Source of the DNA: Pseudomonas extremaustralis
Lineage (GTDB): Bacteria > Pseudomonadota > Gammaproteobacteria > Pseudomonadales > Pseudomonadaceae
Reading direction: 5' to 3'
Assembly: GCF_900102035.1 (NCBI RefSeq)
Contig: NZ_LT629689.1
Location: 1,674,001 to 1,738,000, forward strand
Length of the DNA: 64,000 nucleotides
Made by a program: the position numbers and the translations under genes. Shown one piece after another: positions 55,691 to 64,000 of this stretch. Numbering within the stretch: the stretch's first letter is position 1; every line of letters starts with the position of its first letter. Below the pieces are notes generated by a model. The model ran no database searches. It was not told the origin of the DNA and saw only the letters and a program-made list of their open reading frames with translations.

Positions 55691-57232
55691 ATGCCGCTGA
55701 ACCCCCAAAGTCCTCGACCTCGCCTCCCCCGGTATTCAATCAGTGTGCTGTCGGCATTGCTGCCGATTGCCCTGGGGGTCGCCATCTTGTACTGGCAAGC
55801 CGAACGCACCCTTGAACAAACGACTGCGCAAACTGCACAGGAAGCCGTGCGCCAGTTCGACCTGATGCTCGACAACGCTGCCCTCGCCGCCCAGACCTTG
55901 CTTCCGCTGGCAGGCAGGCCCTGCGACAACGACGCGCAATTGGCCCTGCGTGAGCAAGTGACGCGGCGGCCATTCGTGCGGGCGACAATTTTGTCCTGGC
56001 AAAAAAACATCTATTGCAGCTCATTGTTCGGCGGCACTTACCAGTCGCCGGTAAATCCCGATGACTACGTGGATGGGCGACTCTGGTTAATGAAGGGCAA
56101 CCCGGTGACGCCGGACACCGCGTTACTGGTTTACCGCCTGGTCGACGGCGATCGTGGTGCCTTGGCCTCGATTGACGGCTACCACCTGACCAACGCCTTA
56201 CACCTGATTAGTCGCTATGCAAACCTTGTGCTGCAGATCGGCCCCAACTGGCTGGATGCCGATGGCAAGGTCCGCGACACCGCCGTCCCGCGATTTGAGG
56301 TGGCCCATCATCACCTGACCTCCCAGCGCTATGACTACAGCGTCGACGCGGGCATGCCGGCAGGTGAAGTCTGGCGCTTTATGCAGTCACGCTACCCAGC
56401 GGTATTCAGCCTGCTGGTGTTCTTTGGCGTGCTGGCGGGTGTGCTCGCACACTGGCTGCAAAAACGCGTGTCTTCGCCTAGCCATGAGCTGCAGCGCGCG
56501 CTGGCTGCCGATGAATTCATTCCCTATTTCCAACCCGTGGTACGTGGCGACACGCGCGCATGGGCGGGCTGCGAGGTGCTGATGCGTTGGCAGCACCCGA
56601 AGGAAGGCCTGGTGCGACCAGACCTGTTCATTCCCCTCGCCGAGGATTGCGGGCTGATCGTCCCGATGACCCGCGCCCTGCTACGCCACACCGCTGCGCA
56701 GCTCGCGCCTTACGCTAACCGCTTCACACCTGGCTTCCATATCGGCGTGAATATCACCGCCCACCACTGCCAGGATCTGGCACTGGTAGCGGACTGCCGT
56801 GAGTTTCTCGCCGCCTTTCCCGCCGGCCGGGTGATCCTGGTTCTGGAACTGACCGAACGCAAGCTGATCGAGCCCACCGCTATCACTCGCAGCCTCTTCG
56901 ACGCGCTGCATGAACTGGGCGTGATGATTGCTATCGATGATTTCGGCACTGGTCATTCCAGCCTGGCTTACTTGCGTAACTTCAATGTGGACTATTTGAA
57001 GATCGACCAGAGTTTTGTCGCCATGATCGGTGCCGATGCACTATCGGGGCATATTCTCGACAGCATCATAGAATTGTCCGGCAAGCTCGACCTGGGTATC
57101 GTTGCAGAAGGGGTGGAAACACCGCAGCAGTGCGAATACCTCGCCGAACGAGGCGTGGACTTCCTGCAGGGCTACCTGTTCGGAAAGCCTTTACCTGGCG
57201 ACAATTTCATTAAAACCCTGCTCAGCCATTGA
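55691..57232 (+). CDS. CSS-motif EAL cyclic-di-GMP phosphodiesterase
   Basis: This 513-residue inner-membrane protein has a first helix near residues 16-36, a periplasmic CSS-motif domain with Cys in GRPCDND and NIYCSSLFGG (redox-sensing disulfide pair), a second helix near 235-255, and a C-terminal EAL domain. The active-site set looks complete: GCEVLMRWQHP, GVNITAHH, LELTER, IDDFGTGHSS, LKIDQSFV, AEGVETPQQC and FLQGYLFGKP, so it should hydrolyse c-di-GMP. In this family the disulfide, set by DsbA/DsbB, controls degradation and activity. ATG 55691 is used; the ribosome site is weak. Confidence 0.9.
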   Translation: MPLNPQSPRPRLPRYSISVLSALLPIALGVAILYWQAERTLEQTTAQTAQEAVRQFDLMLDNAALAAQTLLPLAGRPCDNDAQLALREQVTRRPFVRATILSWQKNIYCSSLFGGTYQSPVNPDDYVDGRLWLMKGNPVTPDTALLVYRLVDGDRGALASIDGYHLTNALHLISRYANLVLQIGPNWLDADGKVRDTAVPRFEVAHHHLTSQRYDYSVDAGMPAGEVWRFMQSRYPAVFSLLVFFGVLAGVLAHWLQKRVSSPSHELQRALAADEFIPYFQPVVRGDTRAWAGCEVLMRWQHPKEGLVRPDLFIPLAEDCGLIVPMTRALLRHTAAQLAPYANRFTPGFHIGVNITAHHCQDLALVADCREFLAAFPAGRVILVLELTERKLIEPTAITRSLFDALHELGVMIAIDDFGTGHSSLAYLRNFNVDYLKIDQSFVAMIGADALSGHILDSIIELSGKLDLGIVAEGVETPQQCEYLAERGVDFLQGYLFGKPLPGDNFIKTLLSH

Positions 57233-57317
57233 ATAGCCATGCACTAGCTGCGTTGAAATAGTGCTAATGAAACAGAAGACATGATTTACTCGTAGCAGAT
57301 TAACTACTACAATTTTT

Positions 57318-57344
57318 CCTGCCTGTGCAGCATTCACAGGCAGG
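57318..57344 (+). promoter_or_regulatory. 10-bp perfect hairpin upstream of the mvaU-like gene
   Basis: CCTGCCTGTG (57318-57327) and CACAGGCAGG (57335-57344) flank a 7-base loop, 86 bp before the TTG start, preceded by TTTTT and followed by a weak TCTTTCC. It is either the terminator of the EAL gene or a leader structure of the H-NS-like gene. Confidence 0.5.
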
Positions 57345-57430
57345 TGTCTTTCCTGAACAGCCTTAACGCTCTTGGCTTATAGCTTTGTCTGCAGTTGATA
57401 TCAGCCAACTACACTATTGGAGTACCTATT

Positions 57431-57796
57431 TTGTCCAGACTCGCCGAATTTCGCGCAGCAGAAAAAGCCCTTCAAGAGCAGCTTGCCCAGCTGGAATCCC
57501 TGAAGAACGACGCCGGCCTGAAGAAAGAAATCGAATTCGAAGAAAAGCTTCAAGGGCTGATGAAGACTTATGGCAAAAGCCTGCGCGACATCATCGCCAT
57601 CCTTGACCCTAACCTGGGCAAAGCCAGCATTGCTGCCGTTGCCGCACCCAAACAGCGCCGTGCGCGCGTGGTCAAGGTCTACCAGAACCCGCACACCGGA
57701 GAACTGATCGAAACCAAAGGCGGCAACCACCGCGGCCTCAAGGCGTGGAAAGAAGAATACGGCGCAGCGACTGTAGAGTCGTGGTTGCGCAAGTGA
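57431..57796 (+). CDS. mvaU: MvaT/MvaU-family H-NS-like nucleoid protein
   Basis: This 121-residue xenogeneic silencer of pseudomonads has an N-terminal oligomerisation helix (LAEFRAAEKALQEQLAQLES...), then KSLRDIIAILDP near residue 58, and the C-terminal AT-hook-like DNA-binding domain with VYQNPHTGELIETKGGNHRG and LKAWKEEYG. The start is TTG 57431, with GGAG 9 bp upstream; it gives the family N-terminus, whereas the ATG at 57395 adds 12 unconserved residues. The exact paralogue (MvaU or MvaV rather than MvaT) is judged from the SRLAEFRAAEKALQEQLAQL start. It could silence AT-richer loci such as the effector-like and Septu genes (inference). Confidence 0.88.
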   Translation: MSRLAEFRAAEKALQEQLAQLESLKNDAGLKKEIEFEEKLQGLMKTYGKSLRDIIAILDPNLGKASIAAVAAPKQRRARVVKVYQNPHTGELIETKGGNHRGLKAWKEEYGAATVESWLRK

Positions 57797-57815
57797 TCAA
57801 ACGCCACTAACAAAG

Positions 57816-57840
57816 AGCCCCGCCTAAGCGGGGCTTTTTT
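57816..57840 (+). terminator. Intrinsic terminator of the mvaU-like gene
   Basis: AGCCCCGC (57816-57823), CTAA loop, GCGGGGCT (57828-57835) and six T. Textbook form, 19 bp after the stop. Confidence 0.95.
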
Positions 57841-57908
57841 TATTCAAGGCTTCGGACCCGAACTTAAATAACATTTCACTTTGTTCAAAATCGAGCAATG
57901 CAGCGCTG

Positions 57909-58445
57909 TCAAAGTTGCAGGCTGCCACGCACCGCGCTGACTTCATCCTTGCTGGCTTCGTAGGCATCGGCTTTGCCCGCGTATGAAAAAACATACGCTT
58001 TATCGGCATCAACAGCTCCCACCAATGTTTGCGACAATACGTGTCGACCGTTCTCGGTAATCACACAAGTAGTTTCCAGTGCATCGAGACGACTCAATGT
58101 CGTTGCGCGCATCTTGGTACATACACTTTGATAGCCACCCCGGGCAAAATCCTTCTGGATGGATCTACGCATTTCCAGCAACACGCCCTGAAGATTAACT
58201 TTGTGCCCTGCCTCAATCGGCGTACCAGTCAACTCCATGACCATCAGGGTCGTGCCATTTTCATCATTCTTGATTGCCCGTTGGCGCGACACCGCCGCTG
58301 GCGTGACCGGTGTCTGCTGGTCGGGCGCTACCTCTTCGACTTGCCAGCCGCTGGGCCAATGAATTTGCGGGGCACCCGCCAACACAAAAGGACTGGTCAA
58401 CAACAGGCACACGGCGGTCGACAGCGGTTTACGAAGCTCGATCAT
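57909..58445 (-). CDS. Exported DUF4946-type protein
   Basis: This 178-residue protein has a Sec signal peptide (MIELRKPLSTAVCLLLTSPF, cleavage near VLAGA, about residue 24). The mature part begins PQIHWPSGWQVEEV and continues as a small beta-rich domain with two cysteines (YQSVCTKM, LETTCVIT) that could form a disulfide. It resembles DUF4946 proteins of Pseudomonas, of unknown function. ATG 58445 is chosen as it starts the signal peptide; the frame remains open to 58709 but with no exported-protein features. Confidence 0.7.
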   Translation of the reverse strand: MIELRKPLSTAVCLLLTSPFVLAGAPQIHWPSGWQVEEVAPDQQTPVTPAAVSRQRAIKNDENGTTLMVMELTGTPIEAGHKVNLQGVLLEMRRSIQKDFARGGYQSVCTKMRATTLSRLDALETTCVITENGRHVLSQTLVGAVDADKAYVFSYAGKADAYEASKDEVSAVRGSLQL

Positions 58446-58632
58446 TGCAAAAAACACCCCAAGTTCAAGCGGCAAAGTGTGAGCCCCGCTCCCCGTTAGT
58501 CGCAAGGCCTGCGTGACCTTTTTCATTTGGCGCCGCAGGCGGGGCTTGCGTATCATGATCTGCCTGCATGGATGCTTGCCGCAAGCCAAGGGAACGCTCC
58601 CCGCGTCTGCCCCATTTTTTTCTGGAGGGCCC

Positions 58633-59154
58633 ATGAGCCTGCACGAACTGAATACTTTCCCGGGCGTCACCGCCCAACCGGACACCGCCACCACTGACTT
58701 CGTGTTCAATCACACCATGTTGCGGGTCAAAGACATCACTAAGTCGCTGGATTTCTACACGCGCATCCTGGGTTTTTCCCTGGTTGAGAAGCGCGACTTC
58801 CCGGAAGCCGAATTCAGCCTGTATTTCCTGGCCCTGGTGGACAAATCCCAGATTCCGGCCGACGCCGCCGAACGCACCCAGTGGATGAAGTCGATCCCCG
58901 GCATTCTGGAACTGACCCACAACCACGGCACCGAAAACGACGCCGACTTTGCCTACCACAACGGCAATACCGATCCGCGCGGCTTTGGTCATATCTGCAT
59001 TTCGGTGCCCGATATCGTGGCTGCGTGCGAACGCTTCGAAGCCCTGGGCTGCGACTTCCAGAAACGCCTGACCGATGGCCGCATGAAAAGCCTGGCGTTC
59101 ATCAAGGACCCGGACGCCTACTGGGTAGAGATTATCCAGCCAGCACCGCTGTAA
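58633..59154 (+). CDS. gloA: Lactoylglutathione lyase (glyoxalase I)
   Basis: This 173-residue metalloenzyme converts the methylglyoxal-glutathione hemithioacetal to S-lactoylglutathione. Metal-ligand and fold segments are [20 protein letters not shown] (His near residue 27), [20 protein letters not shown] (Glu near 95), [12 protein letters not shown] (His near 122) and YWVEIIQ (Glu near 168). Length matches the longer eukaryote-like GloA of pseudomonads. ATG 58633 has TGGAGGG 6 bp upstream; the upstream frame from 58513 is not conserved in style. The gene ends in a bidirectional terminator shared with ahpF. Confidence 0.94.
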   Translation: MSLHELNTFPGVTAQPDTATTDFVFNHTMLRVKDITKSLDFYTRILGFSLVEKRDFPEAEFSLYFLALVDKSQIPADAAERTQWMKSIPGILELTHNHGTENDADFAYHNGNTDPRGFGHICISVPDIVAACERFEALGCDFQKRLTDGRMKSLAFIKDPDAYWVEIIQPAPL

Positions 59155-59169
59155 ACGCCGCACGCAATA

Positions 59170-59199
59170 AAAAACCCCATGATCGCTCATGGGGTTTTT
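59170..59199. terminator. Bidirectional terminator, gloA/ahpF
   Basis: AAAACCCCATGA (59171-59182) and TCATGGGGTTTT (59187-59198) form a perfect 12-bp stem with TCGC loop, with A-run before and T-run after, between the two converging stops. Confidence 0.92.
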
Positions 59200-59216
59200 C
59201 GTTTCCGGGTCCGGAT

Positions 59217-60782
59217 TTACGCCGGGGCGGAGGTACGGATCAAATGATCGAAAGCACTCAAGGAAGCCTTGGCGCCCTCGCCCACCGCAATCACGATCTG
59301 CTTGTAGGGCACGGTGGTTACGTCACCGGCGGCGAAGATGCCCGGCAGTGAAGTCTCGCCACGGGCATCCACGATGATCTCGCCACGGGGAGACTGCTCT
59401 ACGGTGCCTTTGAGCCAGTCGGTGTTAGGCAGCAAGCCGATCTGCACAAAGATGCCTTCCAGGTCGATGGTCTTGAACTCGCCGGTATCGCGATTTTTGT
59501 AGATCAGACCGCTGACTTTCTGGCCATCACCTTTGACTTCGCTGGTCAGCGCACTGGTGATCACATCGACGTTCGGCAAGCTGTGCAACTTGCGCTGCAA
59601 CACCGCGTCGGCGCGCAATTTGCTGTCGAACTCCAGCAAAGTCACGTGACTGACAATGCCCGCCAGGTCGATGGCTGCTTCAACGCCGGAGTTACCGCCG
59701 CCGATCACTGCCACGCGCTTGCCTTTGAACAATGGGCCATCGCAGTGCGGGCAGAAGCACACGCCCTTGGCCTTGTATTCCTGCTCGCCCGGCACACCCA
59801 TTTCACGCCAGCGGGCGCCGGTGGCCAGGATTACGGTCTTGGACTTGAGGCTCGCACCGCTCTCGAAGCGGATTTCGTGCAAGTCACCGGCATTTTTCGC
59901 CGGGATTAGGCTGCTGGCGCGCTGCAGGTTCATGATGTCCACATCGTATTGACGCACATGAGCTTCAAGGGCGCTGGCCAGTTTCGGCCCCTCGGTTTCC
60001 TGTACCGAGATGAAGTTCTCGATCGACATGGTGTCCAGCACCTGGCCACCGAAACGCTCGGCGGCCACGCCGGTGCGAATACCTTTGCGCGCAGCGTAGA
60101 TGGCAGCCGCAGAACCGGCCGGGCCACCGCCGACGACGAGCACGTCAAATGCTTCTTTGGCGCTGATCTTCTCGGCGGCTTTTTCGAGGCCGCTGGTATC
60201 GAGCTTGGCGAGGATTTCTTCCAGCCCCATACGGCCTTGGCCGAAGTTCACGCCATTGAGGTAGACACTGGGCACGGCCATGACCTGGCGCTCATCGACT
60301 TCAGCCTGGAACAGCGCGCCGTCGATGGCGACGTGGCGAATGTTCGGGTTCAGCACAGCCATCAGGTTCAGCGCCTGGACCACATCCGGGCAGTTCTGGC
60401 ACGACAGCGAGAAGTAAGTCTCGAAGTTGAACTCGCCTTTGAGGGCGCGAATTTGTTCAATCACTTCGGCACTGGCCTTCGACGGGTGGCCACCGACTTG
60501 CAGCAGGGCCAGCACCAGCGAAGTGAATTCATGCCCCATGGGAATGCCGGCGAAACGCAGGCTGATATCGGCACCCGGGCGATTAATGGAGAACGATGGC
60601 TTGCGCGCATCATCGCCATCGGTTTTCAAGGTAATCAGCGTAGTGAGGCTGGTTACGTCCTGCAAAAGGGCTAGCATTTCCTGGGATTTCGCGCCGTCAT
60701 CGAGGGAGGCGACGATCTCGATCGGCTGGGTGACCCGTTCCAGGTATGACTTCAACTGAGCTTTAAGATTGGCGTCCAACAT
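59217..60782 (-). CDS. ahpF: Alkyl hydroperoxide reductase subunit F
   Basis: This 521-residue flavoprotein disulfide reductase recharges AhpC using NADH. The N-terminal thioredoxin-fold domain has the redox pair SCQNCPDV near residue 129; FAD motif [17 protein letters not shown] is near 215; the active-site pair is CFCPHCDGP near 345; NAD-binding [18 protein letters not shown] is near 358; and C-terminal [17 protein letters not shown] is typical. It lies downstream of ahpC but separated by an intrinsic terminator, so it is read by read-through or its own promoter. Confidence 0.97.
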   Translation of the reverse strand: MLDANLKAQLKSYLERVTQPIEIVASLDDGAKSQEMLALLQDVTSLTTLITLKTDGDDARKPSFSINRPGADISLRFAGIPMGHEFTSLVLALLQVGGHPSKASAEVIEQIRALKGEFNFETYFSLSCQNCPDVVQALNLMAVLNPNIRHVAIDGALFQAEVDERQVMAVPSVYLNGVNFGQGRMGLEEILAKLDTSGLEKAAEKISAKEAFDVLVVGGGPAGSAAAIYAARKGIRTGVAAERFGGQVLDTMSIENFISVQETEGPKLASALEAHVRQYDVDIMNLQRASSLIPAKNAGDLHEIRFESGASLKSKTVILATGARWREMGVPGEQEYKAKGVCFCPHCDGPLFKGKRVAVIGGGNSGVEAAIDLAGIVSHVTLLEFDSKLRADAVLQRKLHSLPNVDVITSALTSEVKGDGQKVSGLIYKNRDTGEFKTIDLEGIFVQIGLLPNTDWLKGTVEQSPRGEIIVDARGETSLPGIFAAGDVTTVPYKQIVIAVGEGAKASLSAFDHLIRTSAPA

Positions 60783-60810
60783 ACGGGCGATTCCTTTGAA
60801 TTCGGTAAAA

Positions 60811-60844
60811 AAAACGCCCGAGCGAATCTCGCCCGGGCGTTTTT
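60811..60844 (-). terminator. Intrinsic terminator between ahpC and ahpF
   Basis: AAAACGCCCG (60811-60820) and CGGGCGTTTT (60835-60844) form the outer stem, with a partly paired interior. On the minus strand the stem is followed by at least eight T. It should set ahpC expression well above ahpF. Confidence 0.9.
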
Positions 60845-60899
60845 GAGGGCGGTGCTGCTTACTTAAGGTGCGGCAATCCGCCCTTGATACTTCACAGAC

Positions 60900-61463
60900 T
60901 TAGATCTTGCCGACCAGGTCCAGGGACGGTGCCAGGGTGGCCTCGCCTTCTTTCCACTTGGCTGGGCACACTTCGCCTGGGTGGGCAGCGACGTACTGGG
61001 CTGCCTTGATTTTGCGCAGCAGCTCGGAAGCGTCACGGCCAACACCGCCGTCGTTCAGCTCGACGATCTTGATCTGGCCTTCCGGGTTGATCACGAAAGT
61101 ACCGCGGTCCGCCAGGCCAGCTTCTTCGATCAGTACATCGAAGTTGCGGGAGATGGTCAGGGTCGGGTCGCCGATCATGGTGTACTGGATTTTGCCGATG
61201 GCTGGCGAAGTGTTGTGCCAGGCAGCGTGGGCGAAATGGGTGTCGGTGGAGACGCTGTAGATTTCGACGCCCAGTTTCTGGAACTCAGCGTAGTTGTCAG
61301 CCAGGTCTTCCAGTTCGGTTGGGCAAACGAAGGTGAAGTCAGCTGGGTAGAAGAAAACGACAGACCACTTGCCTTTCAGGTCAGCGTCGGTCACATCTAC
61401 GAAGTTGCCGTTTTTGTATGCGGTAGCTTTGAACGGTTTTACTTGGCTGTTGATGATAGGCAT
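60900..61463 (-). CDS. ahpC: Alkyl hydroperoxide reductase subunit C (peroxiredoxin)
   Basis: This 187-residue typical 2-Cys peroxiredoxin reduces H2O2, organic peroxides and peroxynitrite. The peroxidatic Cys is in [16 protein letters not shown] near residue 47 and the resolving Cys in [14 protein letters not shown] near 166. ATG 61463 ([16 protein letters not shown]) is the family start, with a GACGGAGAG ribosome site; the frame stays open to 61553 across the promoter. An OxyR-type site lies 70-106 bp upstream of the ATG. Confidence 0.97.
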   Translation of the reverse strand: MPIINSQVKPFKATAYKNGNFVDVTDADLKGKWSVVFFYPADFTFVCPTELEDLADNYAEFQKLGVEIYSVSTDTHFAHAAWHNTSPAIGKIQYTMIGDPTLTISRNFDVLIEEAGLADRGTFVINPEGQIKIVELNDGGVGRDASELLRKIKAAQYVAAHPGEVCPAKWKEGEATLAPSLDLVGKI

Positions 61464-61532
61464 CGTTGACTCTCCGTCAGGGGTTAAGAAGTTGATGGGG
61501 TGAATCCTACCCACTCTTTCGACCGAAGGCTC

Positions 61533-61569
61533 ATTGGCAAACCTGATGCTCACGATTGGCTTTCCCTAT
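61533..61569 (-). promoter_or_regulatory. OxyR-binding site upstream of ahpC
   Basis: On the minus strand four quarter-sites occur at exact 7-base spacing: ATAG (61569-61566), CAAT (61558-61555), ATCA (61547-61544) and CAAT (61536-61533). The consensus is ATAG-N7-CTAT-N7-ATAG-N7-CTAT, so 12 of 16 positions match and the spacing is perfect. Confidence 0.8.
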
Positions 61570-61596
61570 CAGGGAGCAGTATTAATAGAAGAAATC

Positions 61597-62529
61597 TCAA
61601 AGCAGCGGTTGAGTCGCCAAGGTCATGCCGAGAAAGGGTGTCGCTTCAACATAGCGCATGGCAGATTTCATGTCGCGCCAGCCGACGTAACTCATCAATG
61701 ACTTCAAATCCCAACCACTGCGATGGGCCCACGTGGCAAATCCACGGCGCAGTGAGTGGCTGGTGTATTGCTCGGCGGGGATGCCAGCGCGCTCCAGAGC
61801 CTGACGCAACAGTGGGATCACGCTGTTGGCGTGGAGCCCCTCCTCCGCCAGGTTTCCCCAGCGATCGATGCCACGGAACACCGGACCGCGCACCAAGGCC
61901 GAGACGCTGAGCCAATCGCAGTAGGCTTGAACTGGGCACAGCCGCAATAGCGCCGGAGTCTGGTAAGTCTTGCCGAGGTTGTCGCGATCACTCTTGCTGC
62001 GCGGCAGATACAGGCTGATTCCTGCACCCGGTACCGCCTGCACGTGCTGGATATCCAGGCGACACAACTCATCGCTGCGAAACCCTCGCCAAAAGCCCAA
62101 CAGGATCAGCGCCGTGTCGCGCTTGGCACGCAACAATCGAGGCTGATCATGGGCGTTGCCTGCCTCGGTGGCTTCCACCTCAAGCGCAGCCACCACCTGC
62201 TCAAGGTGCTTGAGTTGCAGGGGTTCGGCCTGCTTCTCCCGAGCCGGATGCACCGCTCGAATGCCCTTGAGCACTTTGCGCACCACAGGCGCTTTGGTGG
62301 GATCGGCAAAGCCCTGGCTGGTGTGCCACTGCGCCAGCGCCGAGAGACGCAGCTTCAAGGTGTTGACCGCCAACACCCCGGCATGGGCCACAAGGTAGCG
62401 CGCCACGCTATCGCTCGTCGCCGGCAGGAACCCGCCCCAATTCACTTCGAAATGTTCGATGGCCGCACGGTAGCTGCGGCGCGTGTTGTCGCGGGTGGCG
62501 GCGTTGAGATAACGATCAAGATCGCTCAT
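61597..62529 (-). CDS. Tyrosine recombinase/phage-type integrase
   Basis: This 310-residue site-specific recombinase has an N-terminal SAM-like core-binding domain (residues 1-95: DNTRRSYRAAIEHFEVNW, LKLRLSALAQWH). The catalytic domain has Arg in GFWRGFRSDELCRL, the HSLRRGFATWAHRSGW box (His and Arg), Trp in YVGWRDMKSA in the third-His position and the Tyr nucleophile in AMRYVEATPF. It stands alone without excisionase, att repeats or phage genes, divergent from a KfrA-like gene. This suggests a resident chromosomal recombinase rather than a fresh element. Confidence 0.9.
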   Translation of the reverse strand: MSDLDRYLNAATRDNTRRSYRAAIEHFEVNWGGFLPATSDSVARYLVAHAGVLAVNTLKLRLSALAQWHTSQGFADPTKAPVVRKVLKGIRAVHPAREKQAEPLQLKHLEQVVAALEVEATEAGNAHDQPRLLRAKRDTALILLGFWRGFRSDELCRLDIQHVQAVPGAGISLYLPRSKSDRDNLGKTYQTPALLRLCPVQAYCDWLSVSALVRGPVFRGIDRWGNLAEEGLHANSVIPLLRQALERAGIPAEQYTSHSLRRGFATWAHRSGWDLKSLMSYVGWRDMKSAMRYVEATPFLGMTLATQPLL

Positions 62530-62585
62530 GAAAGGCCTATTCGTAGGACTACAGAGAGGTTGCGAGGTAAAATTCGATATGACAC

Positions 62586-62672
62586 GGGATATTACGCCAA
62601 TATCCCGCCTGTTAAATCATCAACTCAAAAGCTTTTTCACTCGTGATATAATACGTATCTACATAATACGTA
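62586..62672. promoter_or_regulatory. Operator-like repeats between the integrase and KfrA-like genes
   Basis: GGGATATT (62586-62593) and AATATCCC (62599-62606) form a perfect 8-bp inverted repeat with 5-base spacer. The direct repeat ATAATACGTA occurs at 62648-62657 and 62663-62672 (15-bp period), each carrying the palindrome TACGTA. A TATAAT at 62647-62652 is a candidate -10 for the plus-strand gene. Confidence 0.55.
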
Positions 62673-62699
62673 CCACGGTACTAAATCGACGGAGACACT

Positions 62700-63707
62700 A
62701 TGGCTCGCGGCGGCATCAATAAAGCAGTAGTTCAAACGGCACGCCTGGCGATTCTTGCCCGTGGTGAAAACCCCAGCATCGACGCCGTACGCATCGAAAT
62801 GGGCAATACCGGCTCGAAAACCACGATCCATCGTTATCTGAAGGAGCTGGACGAGAGCGAAGCCCGCCTCAGCATCACTGACGCGCCGATCGACGACGAA
62901 TTGGGCGAACTGGTTGCACGACTGGCCCAGCGCCTGAAAGAAAAAGCCCAGGAACCGATTGACCTGGCGCTCGCGCAATTCGAGCAACACAAAGCTGCCC
63001 TGCTCGCCCAAGTGGAAGCGCTCGAGGAAGCACACAGCCAGCTCAAGCAGCAATTTGATATCCAGGCATCAGCCCTGGCGGAAGAAAGCGCAGCCCTGCA
63101 AACGGTCAGCACCAGCCTGCAGACCGAGCAAACCCGTAACGCCGGACTCAACCAGGCGTGCAGCGATTACGAGCTACGGATCATTGATAAGGACGAGCAG
63201 ATTCGCTCTCTGGAAGAGAAGCATCTGCACGCCCGAGAAGCGCTTGAACACTACCGCAACGCAATCAAGGAGCAGCGCGAGCAGGAACAGCGGCGACATG
63301 AGGGTCAGATACAGCAGTTGCAGGCGGAACTGCGCCAGGCACAGCAAAGCGCAATGGTGCGTCAGGATGAGATCACCCAACTGCATCGTGACAATGAGCG
63401 ACTGCTGATTGAGCAGCGAGTAACGGCGAAGGATCTTAGCGCGCTGCAGGGGCAGACCCGCAAGGACCAGGCTCAGTACGCCAAGCTGAGCGAACAGCTC
63501 AACCAGATCGACAGCGAACGCACCCTGCTCCAGGAGCGCTTGCGCGTTGCCATACTGGAAAGCCAATCACGCCACGCGGCGCTGATCGACTGCCAGCAAA
63601 CCAACAAGGCCCTGGAGCTGGATCTGATCAAGACCCAAACCAGCAAAGAGGCACTGCGCCTGGCTGCCGCTATTACAACGGCGCCAGAGGCAAACCCCGA
63701 AGCCTGA
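62700..63707 (+). CDS. KfrA-like DNA-binding coiled-coil protein
   Basis: This 335-residue protein has a KfrA_N-type helix-turn-helix in residues 1-60 (INKAVVQTARLAILARGENP then SKTTIHRYLKELDE). An almost continuous alpha-helical coiled coil follows to residue ~320, rich in Gln, Glu and Ala. KfrA of plasmids is an autorepressor and nucleoid-like protein; chromosomal Pseudomonas versions are of unknown role. The repeats in the 170-bp gap upstream are likely its operators (inference). GGAG lies 8 bp before the ATG. It converges with gorA, whose stop abuts its own. Confidence 0.82.
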   Translation: MARGGINKAVVQTARLAILARGENPSIDAVRIEMGNTGSKTTIHRYLKELDESEARLSITDAPIDDELGELVARLAQRLKEKAQEPIDLALAQFEQHKAALLAQVEALEEAHSQLKQQFDIQASALAEESAALQTVSTSLQTEQTRNAGLNQACSDYELRIIDKDEQIRSLEEKHLHAREALEHYRNAIKEQREQEQRRHEGQIQQLQAELRQAQQSAMVRQDEITQLHRDNERLLIEQRVTAKDLSALQGQTRKDQAQYAKLSEQLNQIDSERTLLQERLRVAILESQSRHAALIDCQQTNKALELDLIKTQTSKEALRLAAAITTAPEANPEA

Positions 63708-64000
63708 TCAGCCCGCCACTGGCGTGCGCATGGTGACGAACTCTTCCGCCGCCGTGGGATGCACGCCGATGGTTTCATCGAAATGTCGCTTGGTCGCGCC
63801 CGCCTTGAGCGCGATCGCAAGACCCTGCACGATCTCACCCGCATCCGGGCCGACCATATGGCAACCCAGCACCTTGTCGGTGTCGGCATCGACCACCAGC
63901 TTCATCAAGGTTTTTTCCTGGCAGTCGGTCAATGTCAGCTTCATTGGCCGGAAGCGACTTTCGAAAATCTGCACCGCATGCCCGTTCTTCCTGGCCTCTT
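63708..64000 (-). CDS. gorA: Glutathione-disulfide reductase, C-terminal part
   Basis: The reading frame runs off the window end, leaving about 96 residues of the dimerisation domain. [20 protein letters not shown] at the edge, [20 protein letters not shown] and the C-terminal active-site block [20 protein letters not shown] (His-Pro-Thr with the catalytic His and Glu) are diagnostic of glutathione reductase in this oxidative-stress setting. A related flavoprotein disulfide reductase cannot be fully excluded from the tail alone. Confidence 0.85.
   Translation of the reverse strand, partial: EARKNGHAVQIFESRFRPMKLTLTDCQEKTLMKLVVDADTDKVLGCHMVGPDAGEIVQGLAIALKAGATKRHFDETIGVHPTAAEEFVTMRTPVAG

Noticed and set aside
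61597..62529. Integrase as evidence of an inserted prophage or genomic island
   Set aside because: No tRNA, direct att repeats, excisionase or phage genes lie nearby; the flanks are ordinary stress genes.
1..64000. CRISPR arrays, tRNA or rRNA genes, riboswitches
   Set aside because: No spaced identical repeats, cloverleaf or known riboswitch core was noticed on reading; this is a by-eye negative, not a computed one.

Overview
The window looks like chromosomal DNA of a Pseudomonas of the P. fluorescens group. The signs are GC-rich coding sequence, Pseudomonas-type REP hairpins, an MvaT/MvaU-family H-NS analogue, an arn operon that carries its own ugd, and familiar Pseudomonas neighbourhoods (ahpC/ahpF, gloA, hpd, cysI with DUF934). 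No rRNA, tRNA, insertion sequence or CRISPR array was seen.

Layout. 1-6325: 3' part of the lipid A aminoarabinose operon (arnA end, arnD, arnT, arnE, arnF, ugd) plus a further membrane glycosyltransferase, nearly all with overlapping stop/start codons. 6534-7679: a small unknown gene behind a perfect hairpin, then an HPP-family membrane protein. 7820-14042: branched-chain acyl-CoA catabolism. A plus-strand valine-type pair converges on a four-gene minus-strand set of isoleucine/2-methylbutyrate type (SDR, thiolase, acyl-CoA dehydrogenase, enoyl-CoA hydratase). 14259-16281: bestrophin-like channel and TPR protein. 16432-19601: KaiC-like ATPase coupled to a hybrid histidine kinase. 24515-31094: minus-strand signalling operon (CHASE3-type hybrid kinase with three receivers, CheR, CheB, receiver-kinase, single receiver).

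Two very large homologous proteins flank that signalling operon (19743-24470 and 31374-35246). Each carries a Cys-His-Asp arrangement like YopT/AvrPphB (C58) cysteine proteases, a hydrophobic central segment and a shared ~52-residue repeat. The second has a consensus HrpL promoter (hrp box, GGAACC-N16-CCACAGA) 71 bp upstream, so I read it as a probable type III secreted effector. A third toxin-like gene (52799-53938, DUF6543/dermonecrotic-like) has a degenerate hrp box with the same spacing. This effector-like set is the most novel content here.

35492-42883: single receiver, DUF1254 protein, sulfite/nitrite reductase cluster (cysI, DUF934), an orphan cbb3 oxidase subunit ccoN with a short CcoQ-like gene, and an Asp/Glu racemase. 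43000-44999: a two-gene Septu-type anti-phage system (ptuA, ptuB), lower in GC, which seems to have replaced most of a gene whose tail survives at 42880-42999. 45099-48912: glycerate/sugar-diacid utilisation (glycerate kinase, CdaR, MFS transporter). 48916-52762: SDR, LysR, aldo/keto reductase, EamA transporter. 54176-64000: hpd, CSS-EAL phosphodiesterase, mvaU-like gene, DUF4946 protein, gloA, ahpF, ahpC with a clear OxyR site, a tyrosine recombinase divergent from a KfrA-like protein, and the 3' end of gorA.

Functional themes are envelope modification, branched-chain acyl-CoA breakdown, oxidative stress defence, phosphorelay signalling, phage defence and probable eukaryote-directed effectors. 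Family names come from recognising motifs by eye; no database search was run.
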